A stretch of DNA of 7,977 bases from DAOTUB01 sp034437455 (GCA_034437455.1 DAOTUB010000213.1:1-7977); one strand, 5' to 3'; shown: positions 1 to 7,377, counted from the stretch's first letter. Notes: a model not told the origin generated them from the letters alone. Program-made: numbers and translations.

Positions 1-768
1 GATCTCGGCCCCGCAGGCCGGGTTCTGGCAAGGGATCGTGCGCGCCCACAGGTAGCCCACGGGGATCCAGCCCTCCTCCTCGGTGATCTCGCGCTTGCCT
101 ACCAAGCCCTCGGCGCTCTCGGTGGGGTAAAAGCGGCCGATCTCGGCGCGGGCCTCTTCCAGAATCACGTTGGCCCATTTCTCCACCAGGTAGGCCAGCA
201 GGTTGACCTTGCGGGTCTGGGATTGCCCCCAGAGATCCACAGATTGCGCAGATTGCACAGATTGCACAGATTTATCCTTTTCATCTGCGTCATCTGCGGA
301 TAATTCCACCTCGATCCCAAACTTTTGCGGCCACTCTAGCGTCGCTTTTTCGATGAACACGGCCACCGGGTTATAGTCGCTGGCATAGGTCTCGCAGCCC
401 AACCGCAGCGCCTCTAGCGGGATCGAGCCGCCGCCGGCAAAGGGATCGAGCACGCGGGGCGGGCGGCCATACTGCTTCAGGATCAACTCGCGGGCCGTTT
501 CGATGTCCTCCGAGTTGCCGTCCTTGACCGCCTCCCAGGGCGTGATGCGCTTGATCAGCTCCAGCAGTTCCTCGCGCTCATCGGGATGATCCTCGCCGGG
601 GTCATCAATGAGAGCGGCAAAGGCAGTGGCGCGGGAGGAAGCCAGTGGCCGCCGCGCCCACCAGATGTGCAGCGTGGAGGGGTGGCCGTGGCGGATGTTC
701 TTTTCCCGGGCCGAGGCTTCGGAGATGTCGGCGAGGGGGAGATTGTATTCGATGAGGCGTTTGGTCAT
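1..768 (-). CDS. DUF1156-family adenine-specific DNA methylase with Zn-ribbon (N-terminal part, runs off left edge)
   Basis: I translated 256 uninterrupted codons from ATG at 768-766 to base 1; the rest lies outside. The first 60 residues carry the DUF1156 (COG1743) signature: GHPSTLHIWWARRPLASSRA at residues 29-48. DPFAGGGS at 108-115 is the S-adenosylmethionine-binding motif I of amino-methyltransferases. CQNPAC at 247-252 is the first knuckle of the Zn-ribbon typical of COG1743. The catalytic [DN]PP[YF] motif should lie further on and is not visible. Family members are usually about 900 residues, so under a third is seen. The expected role is N6-adenine methylation of DNA, probably self-protection in a restriction-like system. 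AAGGAG at 774-779 lies 5 nt before the ATG, and the start overlaps the ATPase stop as ATGA, implying translational coupling. Residues about 156-178 (acidic, then SVQSVQSAQS) are encoded by an inserted repeat. Family assignment is secure; target site and partner are unknown. Confidence 0.93.
   Translation of the reverse strand, partial: MTKRLIEYNLPLADISEASAREKNIRHGHPSTLHIWWARRPLASSRATAFAALIDDPGEDHPDEREELLELIKRITPWEAVKDGNSEDIETARELILKQYGRPPRVLDPFAGGGSIPLEALRLGCETYASDYNPVAVFIEKATLEWPQKFGIEVELSADDADEKDKSVQSVQSAQSVDLWGQSQTRKVNLLAYLVEKWANVILEEARAEIGRFYPTESAEGLVGKREITEEEGWIPVGYLWARTIPCQNPACGAEI
235..301. repeat. 67-bp imperfect palindromic repeat inserted in-frame in the methylase gene
   Basis: The ends ATCCACAGAT (235-244) and ATCTGCGGAT (292-301) are inverted copies matching at 9 of 10 positions. 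Inside are three 9-bp tandem units, AGATTGCGC then AGATTGCAC twice (241-249, 250-258, 259-267), a partial fourth, and on the other arm two units of CATCTGCG type. Read on the minus strand it encodes a hydrophilic acidic/Gln-Ser stretch in the methylase. From memory, repeats built from ATCTGTG/CGCAGAT units are common between genes in large environmental bacterial genomes. The length and extent of any target duplication cannot be fixed from one copy. Confidence 0.7.
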
Positions 769-2528
769 TCCTGCTCCTTCAACGGTTTTGCAGACTGAGC
801 CACATGCAGTACTAGGTCCAGCTTCTTTCGGATTTCATCGCCCAAAAGTTCTTTTGGAACCAACGATGCCAGAACATGGTAGTCGCTTTTGTGCATCAAG
901 TTGGGTAAACTCAGCTTTGCGAAATACATTTCGAACAACCGATCCAGAAAATCATCGCTGGCTTTCACGTCATACCACCAACGATCTTGAAGATCACGAA
1001 GAGCCACACGAGGAACGAGATCTTGTATGCAAGAGTTCATAATCTCTCTGCGACGTTCTAGTTCAGCGTCGTTAAGCTGAGCAAATATCGGTCCTGGGAA
1101 CTCGCTTTCCCCTACATCCTCGGCATAAGCGAGTAAGACCTCAGGATAAGACAAATAGTTTTCAATTTCTCTGCGTTGCCACATCAATTCGTGGAGTGGA
1201 GATTCTGGCTGAATCTCGCTCTCAAGCCGATCAAAGATAGCTACGCCGATTAAATCGCTTTTGGCTTCTCGTAGTCCATAAAAATGTCTGCGAGCCTGCT
1301 GAGGTTGATTACCACCGATATAGTGAACAAAAGGGTGTTCTAGCTCATTCGTCGCAGGATGCTCTAGTTTTTCGGCAAATTCTTGCAGTATGGCTAAATC
1401 CGTCGATCCCTCCAAGTAAAGCACCCATCCGGTCTGTTCCGCTTGGTAATATTGATCATATCCAATGTCTTTGAGCGCCTTGAGCACTTGGCTACCACGA
1501 TCATCAATTCGATGAGGCTGACCCACAAAGGCTATCACTACATCTTTATCTGCGGCTTCGTTCAACACAACCTCGGAGTGGCTGGCAGCGATGATCTGAG
1601 CATTTTGCTTGCGCGCTACTTGGGTAATTAGACGATAAATCTGACGTTGTCTCAAGATTTCTAGGTGAGCATCTGGTTCGTCCAGAAGCAGCACAGAGCC
1701 GGGGTTAGCGTAGAGATAAGCCAGCAACAGCAATACCTGTTGCAATCCACGTCCGGACGAGGAGATATCCAACTGTACACCTGAAATATCCTGATAAGTC
1801 ATCGTGATCTCGCCGCGTTCGGCAACGTAATCGGGCAAATTCAACGTGACGCCAAACATCGAATGTATATGCTGCTTTAACTTCTGCCATCGTGGATCGT
1901 TAGGATCTTGCTCCACCAATCGGTAGCAAAGATTCCGTAAGACCTCGGCAGTTCTACCTTCACCGATCCGCACATTGATCGCACCTGGATCAAGGCGCAG
2001 TTCATTGGCTGTTAGACCAGACATAGGTGGTAAGAAAGCGATCTGTACCTGTGTAGCCTCTCGAGGCACAGGCATCCGTCTGGGATCCTTTTCCTCTGAT
2101 AACCTTAGAGAGCGGCCGTAAACCGATTCCTCGTTAGCGTAATCGAACTCTATACCACATCGCCAGAATTTTCCCTCGGTTACGCCTTCTACGATGACAT
2201 CAATACGAACGTTTTGCGTTCTCTGCTTATCATCCACACGCTGTACATCGCGCACATGCAAATCACGCCAGAGGAGTTTAGCGCTGGGCACGGGAATAGA
2301 GATCAGATCGCGACGGTTAATAGTTGCCCCGGACCGTTTTCTGGGGATATCTTCTCCAAAGCCATGCTTTTCAATCCATCGTTTCACGCCGACTTCCCAC
2401 AGTGCCAATGCCTGCAAAGCGGCTGTCTTTCCCGAGTTGTTAGGACCGATAAAGACCACAGGGCTACCCAAATCAATCTCCACCTCGGCAAATCGCTTAA
2501 AGTTGCGGACGATTATCTTGGTTAACAT
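765..2528 (-). CDS. OLD-like AAA ATPase (ABC-type fold) with C-terminal TOPRIM-like domain
   Basis: The product has 587 residues. The N-terminus (KIIVRNFKRF) is the usual opening of RecF/SMC/OLD-type ATPases. Walker A is GPNNSGKT at 28-35, the ABC-like signature SSSGRGLQQ at 256-264, Walker B LLLDEPD at 280-286, and the switch histidine H317 in ASHS. The C-terminal part resembles an OLD TOPRIM domain: YLEGSTD at 371-377, an aspartate at 433 (IFDRLE) and WQRREIENYL at 450-459. The usual paired acidic DxD reads D-R-L here, so nuclease activity is doubtful. Length and architecture resemble OLD nucleases and GajA of Gabija (around 580 residues), but no UvrD-like GajB partner is in view. GAGGAGG lies about 5 nt before the ATG. 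It is 27 bp behind the upstream gene, and its stop overlaps the methylase start. It is clearly less GC-rich than its neighbours (28 of 60 G/C at 1501-1560). The role is probably DNA-linked defence; the substrate is unknown. Confidence 0.9.
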   Translation of the reverse strand: MLTKIIVRNFKRFAEVEIDLGSPVVFIGPNNSGKTAALQALALWEVGVKRWIEKHGFGEDIPRKRSGATINRRDLISIPVPSAKLLWRDLHVRDVQRVDDKQRTQNVRIDVIVEGVTEGKFWRCGIEFDYANEESVYGRSLRLSEEKDPRRMPVPREATQVQIAFLPPMSGLTANELRLDPGAINVRIGEGRTAEVLRNLCYRLVEQDPNDPRWQKLKQHIHSMFGVTLNLPDYVAERGEITMTYQDISGVQLDISSSGRGLQQVLLLLAYLYANPGSVLLLDEPDAHLEILRQRQIYRLITQVARKQNAQIIAASHSEVVLNEAADKDVVIAFVGQPHRIDDRGSQVLKALKDIGYDQYYQAEQTGWVLYLEGSTDLAILQEFAEKLEHPATNELEHPFVHYIGGNQPQQARRHFYGLREAKSDLIGVAIFDRLESEIQPESPLHELMWQRREIENYLSYPEVLLAYAEDVGESEFPGPIFAQLNDAELERRREIMNSCIQDLVPRVALRDLQDRWWYDVKASDDFLDRLFEMYFAKLSLPNLMHKSDYHVLASLVPKELLGDEIRKKLDLVLHVAQSAKPLKEQE

Positions 2529-2555
2529 GTATCCCTCCTCGTCTTACCTTACATA
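2529..2555 (-). promoter_or_regulatory. Short intergenic gap with the ATPase ribosome binding site
   Basis: These 27 bases separate the ATPase start from the stop of the 242-residue gene. On the minus strand they contain GAGGAGG close before the ATG. I see no promoter boxes or hairpin, so the ATPase and methylase are most likely cotranscribed with the genes upstream. Confidence 0.6.
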
Positions 2556-3284
2556 TCACTCCAACCCCAGCATCTTTTTGACCTTGCGATAATCCGGGGC
2601 AAACATCCCCGGCATCTGGGCCATTCTCTTTTGCATCGGCACGGAATACTCGATCAACTCCAGCACCTGCTTTCGCCCTTGGGGCGTCTTGACCGCCTCC
2701 CGGGGCGTCAGCCCGCCCAGCGCCGGGATCGAGTCGTCGATCCACTGGCGCAGCATCTTTTCCTCAATCTCGGCGATGAGCTCCGGCGGGGGGATGAACG
2801 GCTTCTCCGGCTCGGCCCTGGGTTTTCTTTCGCGGAGCGCCTCGTCCACATCCTTGACCTGGATGTCGGCCAGACGGATGCGGTCCCCCAGTAGTTGCTC
2901 CAATCGCTGGCGGCAATCGTCCAGGCGGCGGTACGACGGCGCTTCCACCTCCAACGTCGTCGGCGTCAGCGTCAGATGCGCCAGCACGCGCCGTCCGATA
3001 GGCGCGAACGGTTTGGAGGCCCCGGGACGGGTCTCGAACCAGGGAAACTGGAACGTCCCATCCGGTTCTGGCTCCAGGTCGTCTTCAAGCCCAAAGTCGT
3101 CCGCCTGTTGCAGAATGGGGCGGATCTGTTCCGGGGCGGCGTGCCGGTAGCGGGCGCTCGTAAAGACGATCGCGTCGCCTTCGGGCGTCGTCACGTGGAT
3201 GGGGCTCGACGACGCGCGGGGCCTGCTCGCCGGTCGTCGAGGACTGTGGGTTTGCTTGCGTCGTCTGGGTCGTTTCTTGCTCAT
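2556..3284 (-). CDS. Uncharacterised 242-residue protein with 'IPALGG-TPREA' C-terminal module
   Basis: I do not recognise a named function. The first 30 residues are a basic, low-complexity Arg/Lys/Ser/Pro tail. Residues 103-136 (HLTLTPTTLEVEAPSYRR, then RLEQLLGDRI) and 181-212 (WIDDSIPALGGLTPREAV and following) resemble a module seen beside SEC-C zinc motifs and, more loosely, the toxin-binding C-terminus of Xre/MbcA/ParS antitoxins (DUF2384). No SEC-C motif is present; C124 is the only cysteine. The end KKMLGLE is also typical of that module. AGGAGAG at 3292-3298 lies 7 nt before the ATG, and the start overlaps the RHH-DUF433 stop by 4 bp (ATGA), so the two are probably translationally coupled and may act as a pair. 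No signal peptide or membrane segment is visible. Being a real gene is near certain from coupling and codon bias; the family link is tentative. Confidence 0.85.
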   Translation of the reverse strand: MSKKRPRRRKQTHSPRRPASRPRASSSPIHVTTPEGDAIVFTSARYRHAAPEQIRPILQQADDFGLEDDLEPEPDGTFQFPWFETRPGASKPFAPIGRRVLAHLTLTPTTLEVEAPSYRRLDDCRQRLEQLLGDRIRLADIQVKDVDEALRERKPRAEPEKPFIPPPELIAEIEEKMLRQWIDDSIPALGGLTPREAVKTPQGRKQVLELIEYSVPMQKRMAQMPGMFAPDYRKVKKMLGLE

Positions 3285-3688
3285 CCTTGCTCTCTCCTAT
3301 CTAATTCCAGCTTTTTCTCCGCCTCTACCGCCGCATCGATCTCTGCCGGATGGGCCTCGTAAAAAGCCAGGGCCTGATCCACCTGGGACGAAGTCAGACC
3401 GTACTCGTCGCCGATCTGCTCCGGCGACCACTCCCACTCCCGGGCCGCCACGGCGACCGTCTGCACGCGGATGCCGGCGCCGCGTAGCACCGGAGTCGGA
3501 ATCCCCGCTGCCCCGCGCCGGTACGTGATCTGCGGAAAGTCCGGGTCGTCGAGATTCTGCCGCAACGAGCCGATCTTTTCGGCCACCGCCCACATGATGA
3601 ACTGATTGAGCGAGACCCCCTGGACCGTGGCCCATTCTTCGGCCTCGCGCTTTAGCTCCACGGGCAAGTTCAACGGATAACGCGCCAT
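3281..3688 (-). CDS. Ribbon-helix-helix plus DUF433 regulator / antitoxin-like protein
   Basis: The product has 135 residues from ATG at 3688-3686. Residues 3-42 (RYPLNLPVELKREAEEWA, then GVSLNQFIMWAVAEKI) fit a ribbon-helix-helix DNA-binding fold: a beta strand followed by two helices, with the SLNQF turn seen in HicB/CopG-like proteins. Residues about 54-120 fit DUF433, with GIPTPVLRGAGIRV and the helical part WSPEQIGDEYGLTSSQVDQAL followed by FYEAHPAEID. DUF433 proteins often act as antitoxins beside DUF5615 PIN-like toxins; no such toxin is in this window. A GTG one codon upstream (3691) gives a longer frame, but AGGAGG at 3694-3699 is 5 nt from the ATG and only 2 nt from the GTG, so the ATG is preferred. 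It is the first gene after promoter P2, whose overlapping repeats suit binding by this protein. Autoregulation is therefore likely but inferred. Confidence 0.88.
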   Translation of the reverse strand: MARYPLNLPVELKREAEEWATVQGVSLNQFIMWAVAEKIGSLRQNLDDPDFPQITYRRGAAGIPTPVLRGAGIRVQTVAVAAREWEWSPEQIGDEYGLTSSQVDQALAFYEAHPAEIDAAVEAEKKLELDRREQG

Positions 3689-3701
3689 CACAACCTCCTA
3701 A

Positions 3702-3743
3702 CATGTCGTTTGACACATCATATACGATGTCTTTCAAGATGTC
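3702..3743. promoter_or_regulatory. Putative operator: four half-sites at 12-bp spacing over promoter P2
   Basis: On the plus strand CATGTC (3702-3707), CACATC (3714-3719), GATGTC (3726-3731) and GATGTC (3738-3743) begin exactly 12 bp apart. The second is the inverted copy of the motif (GATGTG on the minus strand). The pair at 3714-3731 forms a near palindrome around ATAC that overlaps the -10 box; 3738-3743 overlaps the -35 box. Regular short half-sites covering a promoter are how RHH repressors are known to bind. The adjacent RHH-DUF433 gene is the natural candidate for the binder. Confidence 0.55.
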
Positions 3744-3745
3744 AA
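3717..3745 (-). promoter_or_regulatory. Sigma-70 promoter P2 for the four-gene operon
   Basis: On the minus strand the -35 box is TTGACA (3745-3740), the spacer is exactly 17 bp and the -10 box is TATGAT (3722-3717). Transcription should start near 3710, leaving a leader of about 20 nt that contains the AGGAGG at 3694-3699. It lies entirely in the gap between the helicase stop and the RHH-DUF433 gene. The methylase and ATPase can therefore be expressed independently of the helicase promoter. Confidence 0.8.
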
Positions 3746-3791
3746 GCGCTGATGTAATGGCGTGTTCCTTGACGTGTCGGCGAGGCGCAGG

Positions 3792-6700
3792 TCACCTACC
3801 ATCCACCCGTTCTCGCCACGTATCTTCGTGGATGATGAAACCGGTGGCAAAGATCTCCTCGTCCATCTGGAAGCGTGCAGCCGGGTCCTGAATGCGGTGC
3901 AACTGGGGCGCGTCGGTCCCCGCCTCGGTGACCACGTAGAGCCAGAATTTATCGCCAAAATGGCGCGCTTTCTTCCACTCGTTGGACGAGAGGCGGATCG
4001 CCCCGGAGCGGGCGCGGGCCTTGACCTCGACGTAACGGACGTCGGCGAAAGAGCCGTCGGCCTCGTACTGAGTGGAGCGCACGTCAAAGCCGTGGTTCTC
4101 GCCCGAGACGTCCTCTGGATGCCAGCCACGGTCGCGCTCGTAGGCCATCGCCACCCGCATACCGACGGCCTCGATCGCGTCATCGCGCTGCATCCCGGCC
4201 CCCACCCGGTACTCGGCCCGTTCGTCGTGGGGAGAGATCGTCGCCGGCGCACGCGGCTTGTAGGTGATCGTCTCCGACCTGGCGATTGGCAGCACCGCCG
4301 CCGCGCCGATGATGCGTGGCTCTCCCACTGTCAGGTTGCGCTCCAGGCGGATCTCGCGCTCCAGTTCGACCCGGCGCTGCTGCAACTGTTCCAGGTTCCG
4401 CTGCTCGTTGAGCAAGGGCAGGTCTAACTGCTCGCCCGCAGCCTGGCGCATCTGGTAATCGAGGATCTTTTGGTTCGACTCCTGGATCAGGTAATCGAGA
4501 GAGCGCAGACCGTACTTTTCCTTCACCTGGCACTCGCGCCGGCGCCGCTCCGCGATCTCCTCCCGGAAGGGCAGGAGCACCTGGGTGACGATATAATCCT
4601 CGACGGCGTCGCGGTGGCGCAAGAGATCTGTCACGTGAGGAGGTACGCTCTCATCCTCTCCCTGAGAGGGAAGAGGCTCGTGGTCCCACAGGATGGCGGG
4701 ATTGACCTGCCGGATCGCGCCGTCGAGGGCCTGGTAGAGACAAAAGACGCGCTTGCCGGCGTGCTGGCCCGTGCCGTCGGTCACGTCGCCCTCTACGAAC
4801 CAAAAGACGCCCTCTCGCTGGCCTTCGGGGTCGCCAAAGACGGCATAGGCGTTTGCTCTACCGTCAAAAGCCGTCAGGATCTCTTCGTTGACCGCTTCCA
4901 GGAGCGGGTGGCCGGGAGCCACGAACTCGGCCTGGGGATGCTCGCGGGCATAGGCCTTGTCGAAAGTCACCTGTTTGTACTCGCGAAAGAGCGTCCCATA
5001 GGTGGTCTTGAAGGCATAGTCCCTCCCCCAGCGACGGAGATCGAAGGGAACCGCCGAGACGGCGTAGGAGCCGTCGTCTCGCCGCTCGACTGTCCCTCCC
5101 AGGCGGCGGAAGGCGCGCAGAAAGTAGTCGCCCACGTACTCGGGCACCAGGCGGTTCTCCTCGGCGGCCAGTGTCTCTTTCAGGATGCCGGTATAGTCAA
5201 TGTGACGGGTCGCCAGGCCGGTCATAAAGACCCGTTCCAACGTCTGGTGCACCGTTTGCTCGTTCACCGCCTCGATGTGCTGCTCGATCTCTTCCATCCG
5301 CCGCTGGTTAAAGATGGCGTCTTTCAGGAGTTCGTCCAGACGGGATCCCGGAATGATCTCGCCGATGATGTCGAACACCCGGTCAGAGCCGAGGGCGTCC
5401 TTCATCCGGTCGAGCTTCTCGAAGAGGCGCTCCAGGATCTGTCCCTCACGGGTATCGCGAGAGATCGCGTTCCAGATGTGGACCTCGTACCTCTGGCCGT
5501 ACCGATGGACGCGCCCCATCCGCTGCTCCAGCCGGTTGGGGTTCCAGGGAATATCATAGTTGACCATCAACGAACAGAACTGGAGATTGATACCCTCGCC
5601 GGCCGCCTCGGTGGCCACCATGATCTGGGCGTTATCCCGAAACTCGTGCTCGGCCTCGATGCGGGCGTCCATATTCAGTTGGCCGTGAATAGTGGTCACA
5701 TCGTAGCCCCATCCGCGCAGCTTGTCCACCAGGTAATCGAGGGTATCCCGAAACTCGGTAAAGATGAGGAGCTTGCGCTCGCTCAGGTGCCTGAGGACGT
5801 GATCGCGCAGTCCCACCAGCTTGCTTTCGATCTCCTGGCCGCGCACCCGGTCGGCCTGGGCGATCAGGCGATCCAGCTCGGCGATCTCCGCTCGAACGTC
5901 CTCAATGTTCTTGGCGATGGTGAGGTGCTCCAACTGCTCCTCGATCCGGAGTCGATCTTCCTCGGCCATCTCTTCCAGCTCTTCGGCGCTGATGTTGCGG
6001 GCTCGCAAATAGTCCTGGCCCTGATTCTGGCGGATCTTTTCGGGCAGTTCCAACAACTCCTCCAGACGGGCCTTGCGACGCCTGAGCGATTCGTAGATGG
6101 CGTGGGTGCTGGAGGTGAGACGACGCTGCAAGATCACCAGGGCAAAGGAAATGCTGCGGTTCTCCTTGGCCTTGTCGAAATAGTCCTGCACGTAGCGAGT
6201 GACGCCGTTGTAGAGTGCGCTCTCGTCAGCAGTGAGGCGAAAAGGGACGGTATGAACGTGACGAGGCGGAAAGATGTCCGAACCGTCGAAGCGTTTCATA
6301 TCCTCCTTGAGCCGCCGGACAAAGATGGGATTGTCCTTCTGCTCGACGGATTGCTTGAGCAGAGCCGTCTGAGCAAAAAAGCCGGGGCGCAAGAGATCAA
6401 GAAAGAGACGAAAGTTCTCCTCGTCGCCTCGGTGAGGAGTGGCAGTCAGGAAAAGTACGTGGTTCGCCTGGCGGGAGAGGATCTCCCCTACCTGATACCG
6501 TTTGGTCTTGTCAACTTTGACCCGTTCGCGCCCCTGATAAGCGTAGGCGCTCATCTTGTGCGCCTCGTCCACGATGACCAGGTCCCAACGCGCAGTGCGC
6601 AAGGTGGTGCGGATCTCGTCCCGCTTGATAAAGTCAATGGACGTGATGCAGGTATCCCGCTCCTCCCACACGTTCTCGCCCCAGGCCGATTCCATTCGGG

Positions 6701-7241
6701 CGCGGTCTACGATGGCGAAGGAGACCTGGAAACGCTCCTTCATCTCCCGCTGCCACTGATATTTGAGATGGCCTGGGGCGACGATGAGCACTCGACGCAC
6801 CAAGCGACGATACTGGAGTTCTTTTAGAATCAGACCAGCCATAATCGTCTTGCCGGCGCCTGGGTCGTCGGCGATGAGGAAACGGATACGGGGCGATTCG
6901 AGCACATAGTGGTAGACGGCCTCGATCTGATGGGGCAGTGGGTCCACCTGGGAAACGCTAACCGCCAGTTGGGGATCGAATTGATAGGCTAGGCGGATGC
7001 GGTTGGCCTCGATGAGGAAGAAAAAATCCTCGGCGTTGTCGGTCAGCGCGAGAGGCCCGTGGTCGAGGAATTCAACCTGCGCCAGTTGGTCGGCAGTGAT
7101 GCGGAGTGGTTTGTACGTGTGATGCCCGTCTTGGAGGACGACTTCCAGCAGGAAGTAGCCGGCTCGAGGCTCGAATTTCTTAACCTCGGCTGGGGTAGGA
7201 AGGAAAGGAGCGTTGACCAGTTGACCAGGTTGTAATTCCAT
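3792..7241 (-). CDS. SNF2-family helicase/translocase with C-terminal DUF3883 domain
   Basis: The product has 1149 residues from ATG at 7241-7239. SF2/SNF2 motifs are in order: motif I DDPGAGKT 125-132, motif II DEAH 225-228, motif III TATP 266-269, motif V ATEAAGEGINL 543-553 and motif VI QRMGRVHRYGQ 573-583. Charged helical segments (about 385-480 and 880-970) look like coiled coils. The C-terminus, about 1020-1105, is DUF3883: GWHPEDVS at 1039-1046, GFD at 1051-1053, YVEVKARA at 1070-1077 and NEW at 1087-1089. D1053 with E1072-V-K1074 has the spacing of a PD-(D/E)XK nuclease centre. The expected activity is ATP-driven movement on duplex DNA, possibly with cleavage. The frame can be extended 55 codons to TTG at 7406, but that TTG is part of the -35 box, while the ATG has GAGG 5 nt upstream. 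It has its own promoter; no terminator is seen after its stop. Such proteins occur in DISARM-like and DUF1156-linked defence loci. Confidence 0.95.
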   Translation of the reverse strand: MELQPGQLVNAPFLPTPAEVKKFEPRAGYFLLEVVLQDGHHTYKPLRITADQLAQVEFLDHGPLALTDNAEDFFFLIEANRIRLAYQFDPQLAVSVSQVDPLPHQIEAVYHYVLESPRIRFLIADDPGAGKTIMAGLILKELQYRRLVRRVLIVAPGHLKYQWQREMKERFQVSFAIVDRARMESAWGENVWEERDTCITSIDFIKRDEIRTTLRTARWDLVIVDEAHKMSAYAYQGRERVKVDKTKRYQVGEILSRQANHVLFLTATPHRGDEENFRLFLDLLRPGFFAQTALLKQSVEQKDNPIFVRRLKEDMKRFDGSDIFPPRHVHTVPFRLTADESALYNGVTRYVQDYFDKAKENRSISFALVILQRRLTSSTHAIYESLRRRKARLEELLELPEKIRQNQGQDYLRARNISAEELEEMAEEDRLRIEEQLEHLTIAKNIEDVRAEIAELDRLIAQADRVRGQEIESKLVGLRDHVLRHLSERKLLIFTEFRDTLDYLVDKLRGWGYDVTTIHGQLNMDARIEAEHEFRDNAQIMVATEAAGEGINLQFCSLMVNYDIPWNPNRLEQRMGRVHRYGQRYEVHIWNAISRDTREGQILERLFEKLDRMKDALGSDRVFDIIGEIIPGSRLDELLKDAIFNQRRMEEIEQHIEAVNEQTVHQTLERVFMTGLATRHIDYTGILKETLAAEENRLVPEYVGDYFLRAFRRLGGTVERRDDGSYAVSAVPFDLRRWGRDYAFKTTYGTLFREYKQVTFDKAYAREHPQAEFVAPGHPLLEAVNEEILTAFDGRANAYAVFGDPEGQREGVFWFVEGDVTDGTGQHAGKRVFCLYQALDGAIRQVNPAILWDHEPLPSQGEDESVPPHVTDLLRHRDAVEDYIVTQVLLPFREEIAERRRRECQVKEKYGLRSLDYLIQESNQKILDYQMRQAAGEQLDLPLLNEQRNLEQLQQRRVELEREIRLERNLTVGEPRIIGAAAVLPIARSETITYKPRAPATISPHDERAEYRVGAGMQRDDAIEAVGMRVAMAYERDRGWHPEDVSGENHGFDVRSTQYEADGSFADVRYVEVKARARSGAIRLSSNEWKKARHFGDKFWLYVVTEAGTDAPQLHRIQDPAARFQMDEEIFATGFIIHEDTWRERVDGR
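4655..4676. repeat. Hairpin-forming inverted repeat within the helicase linker
   Basis: CCTCTCCCT (4655-4663) pairs with AGGGAAGAGG (4667-4676): nine base pairs with one bulged A (4671) around a GAG loop. It encodes residues about 856-862 (PLPSQGE), a polar linker just before a helical segment. From memory, CCCTCTCCC/GGGAGAGGG repeats of this type are widespread in some GC-rich environmental genomes. It may simply be a captured repeat. Confidence 0.45.
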
Positions 7242-7377
7242 TACCCCCTCATTTCGCCAGCTCTGCGCGATACCTTGACGGTCAATGGGCGTTGTGCTAT
7301 CATAGTATCGTCGGGGTGGCCCCGCCGTCCTGGCCGTTGCTTCAAGCTCCGCAAAGTTGCGGGGCTTTGTACAAAAT
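7242..7377 (-). promoter_or_regulatory. Structured 5' leader of the helicase gene
   Basis: About 129 nt lie between the predicted transcription start (near 7370) and the ATG. Three inverted repeats are visible: CCGCAA/TTGCGG at 7349-7362, CGGGG/CCCCG with a 3-nt loop at 7312-7324, and TTGAC/GTCAA around one base at 7275-7285. The GAGGGGG at 7244-7250 supplies the ribosome binding site. None of the hairpins is followed by a T-run, so they are not simple terminators. No known riboswitch is recognised. Confidence 0.45.

Noticed and set aside
241..272. CRISPR array suggested by repeated AGATTGCAC units
   Set aside because: The units are 9 bp, directly tandem without spacers, and lie within the methylase coding frame.
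2631..3528. Several overlapping plus-strand frames opposite the 242-aa and DUF433 genes
   Set aside because: They are antisense shadows in GC-rich sequence, with Arg/Ser-rich low-complexity translations and no domains or clear ribosome binding sites.
3692..3791. Transcription terminator after the helicase gene
   Set aside because: No GC-rich hairpin followed by a T-run is visible on the minus strand. The repeats here fit an operator over P2 better.
4470..6827. A 785-codon plus-strand open frame opposite the helicase
   Set aside because: It lies wholly antisense to a helicase with all expected motifs. Its length follows from the codon bias of the true gene, and its translation shows no recognisable domain.
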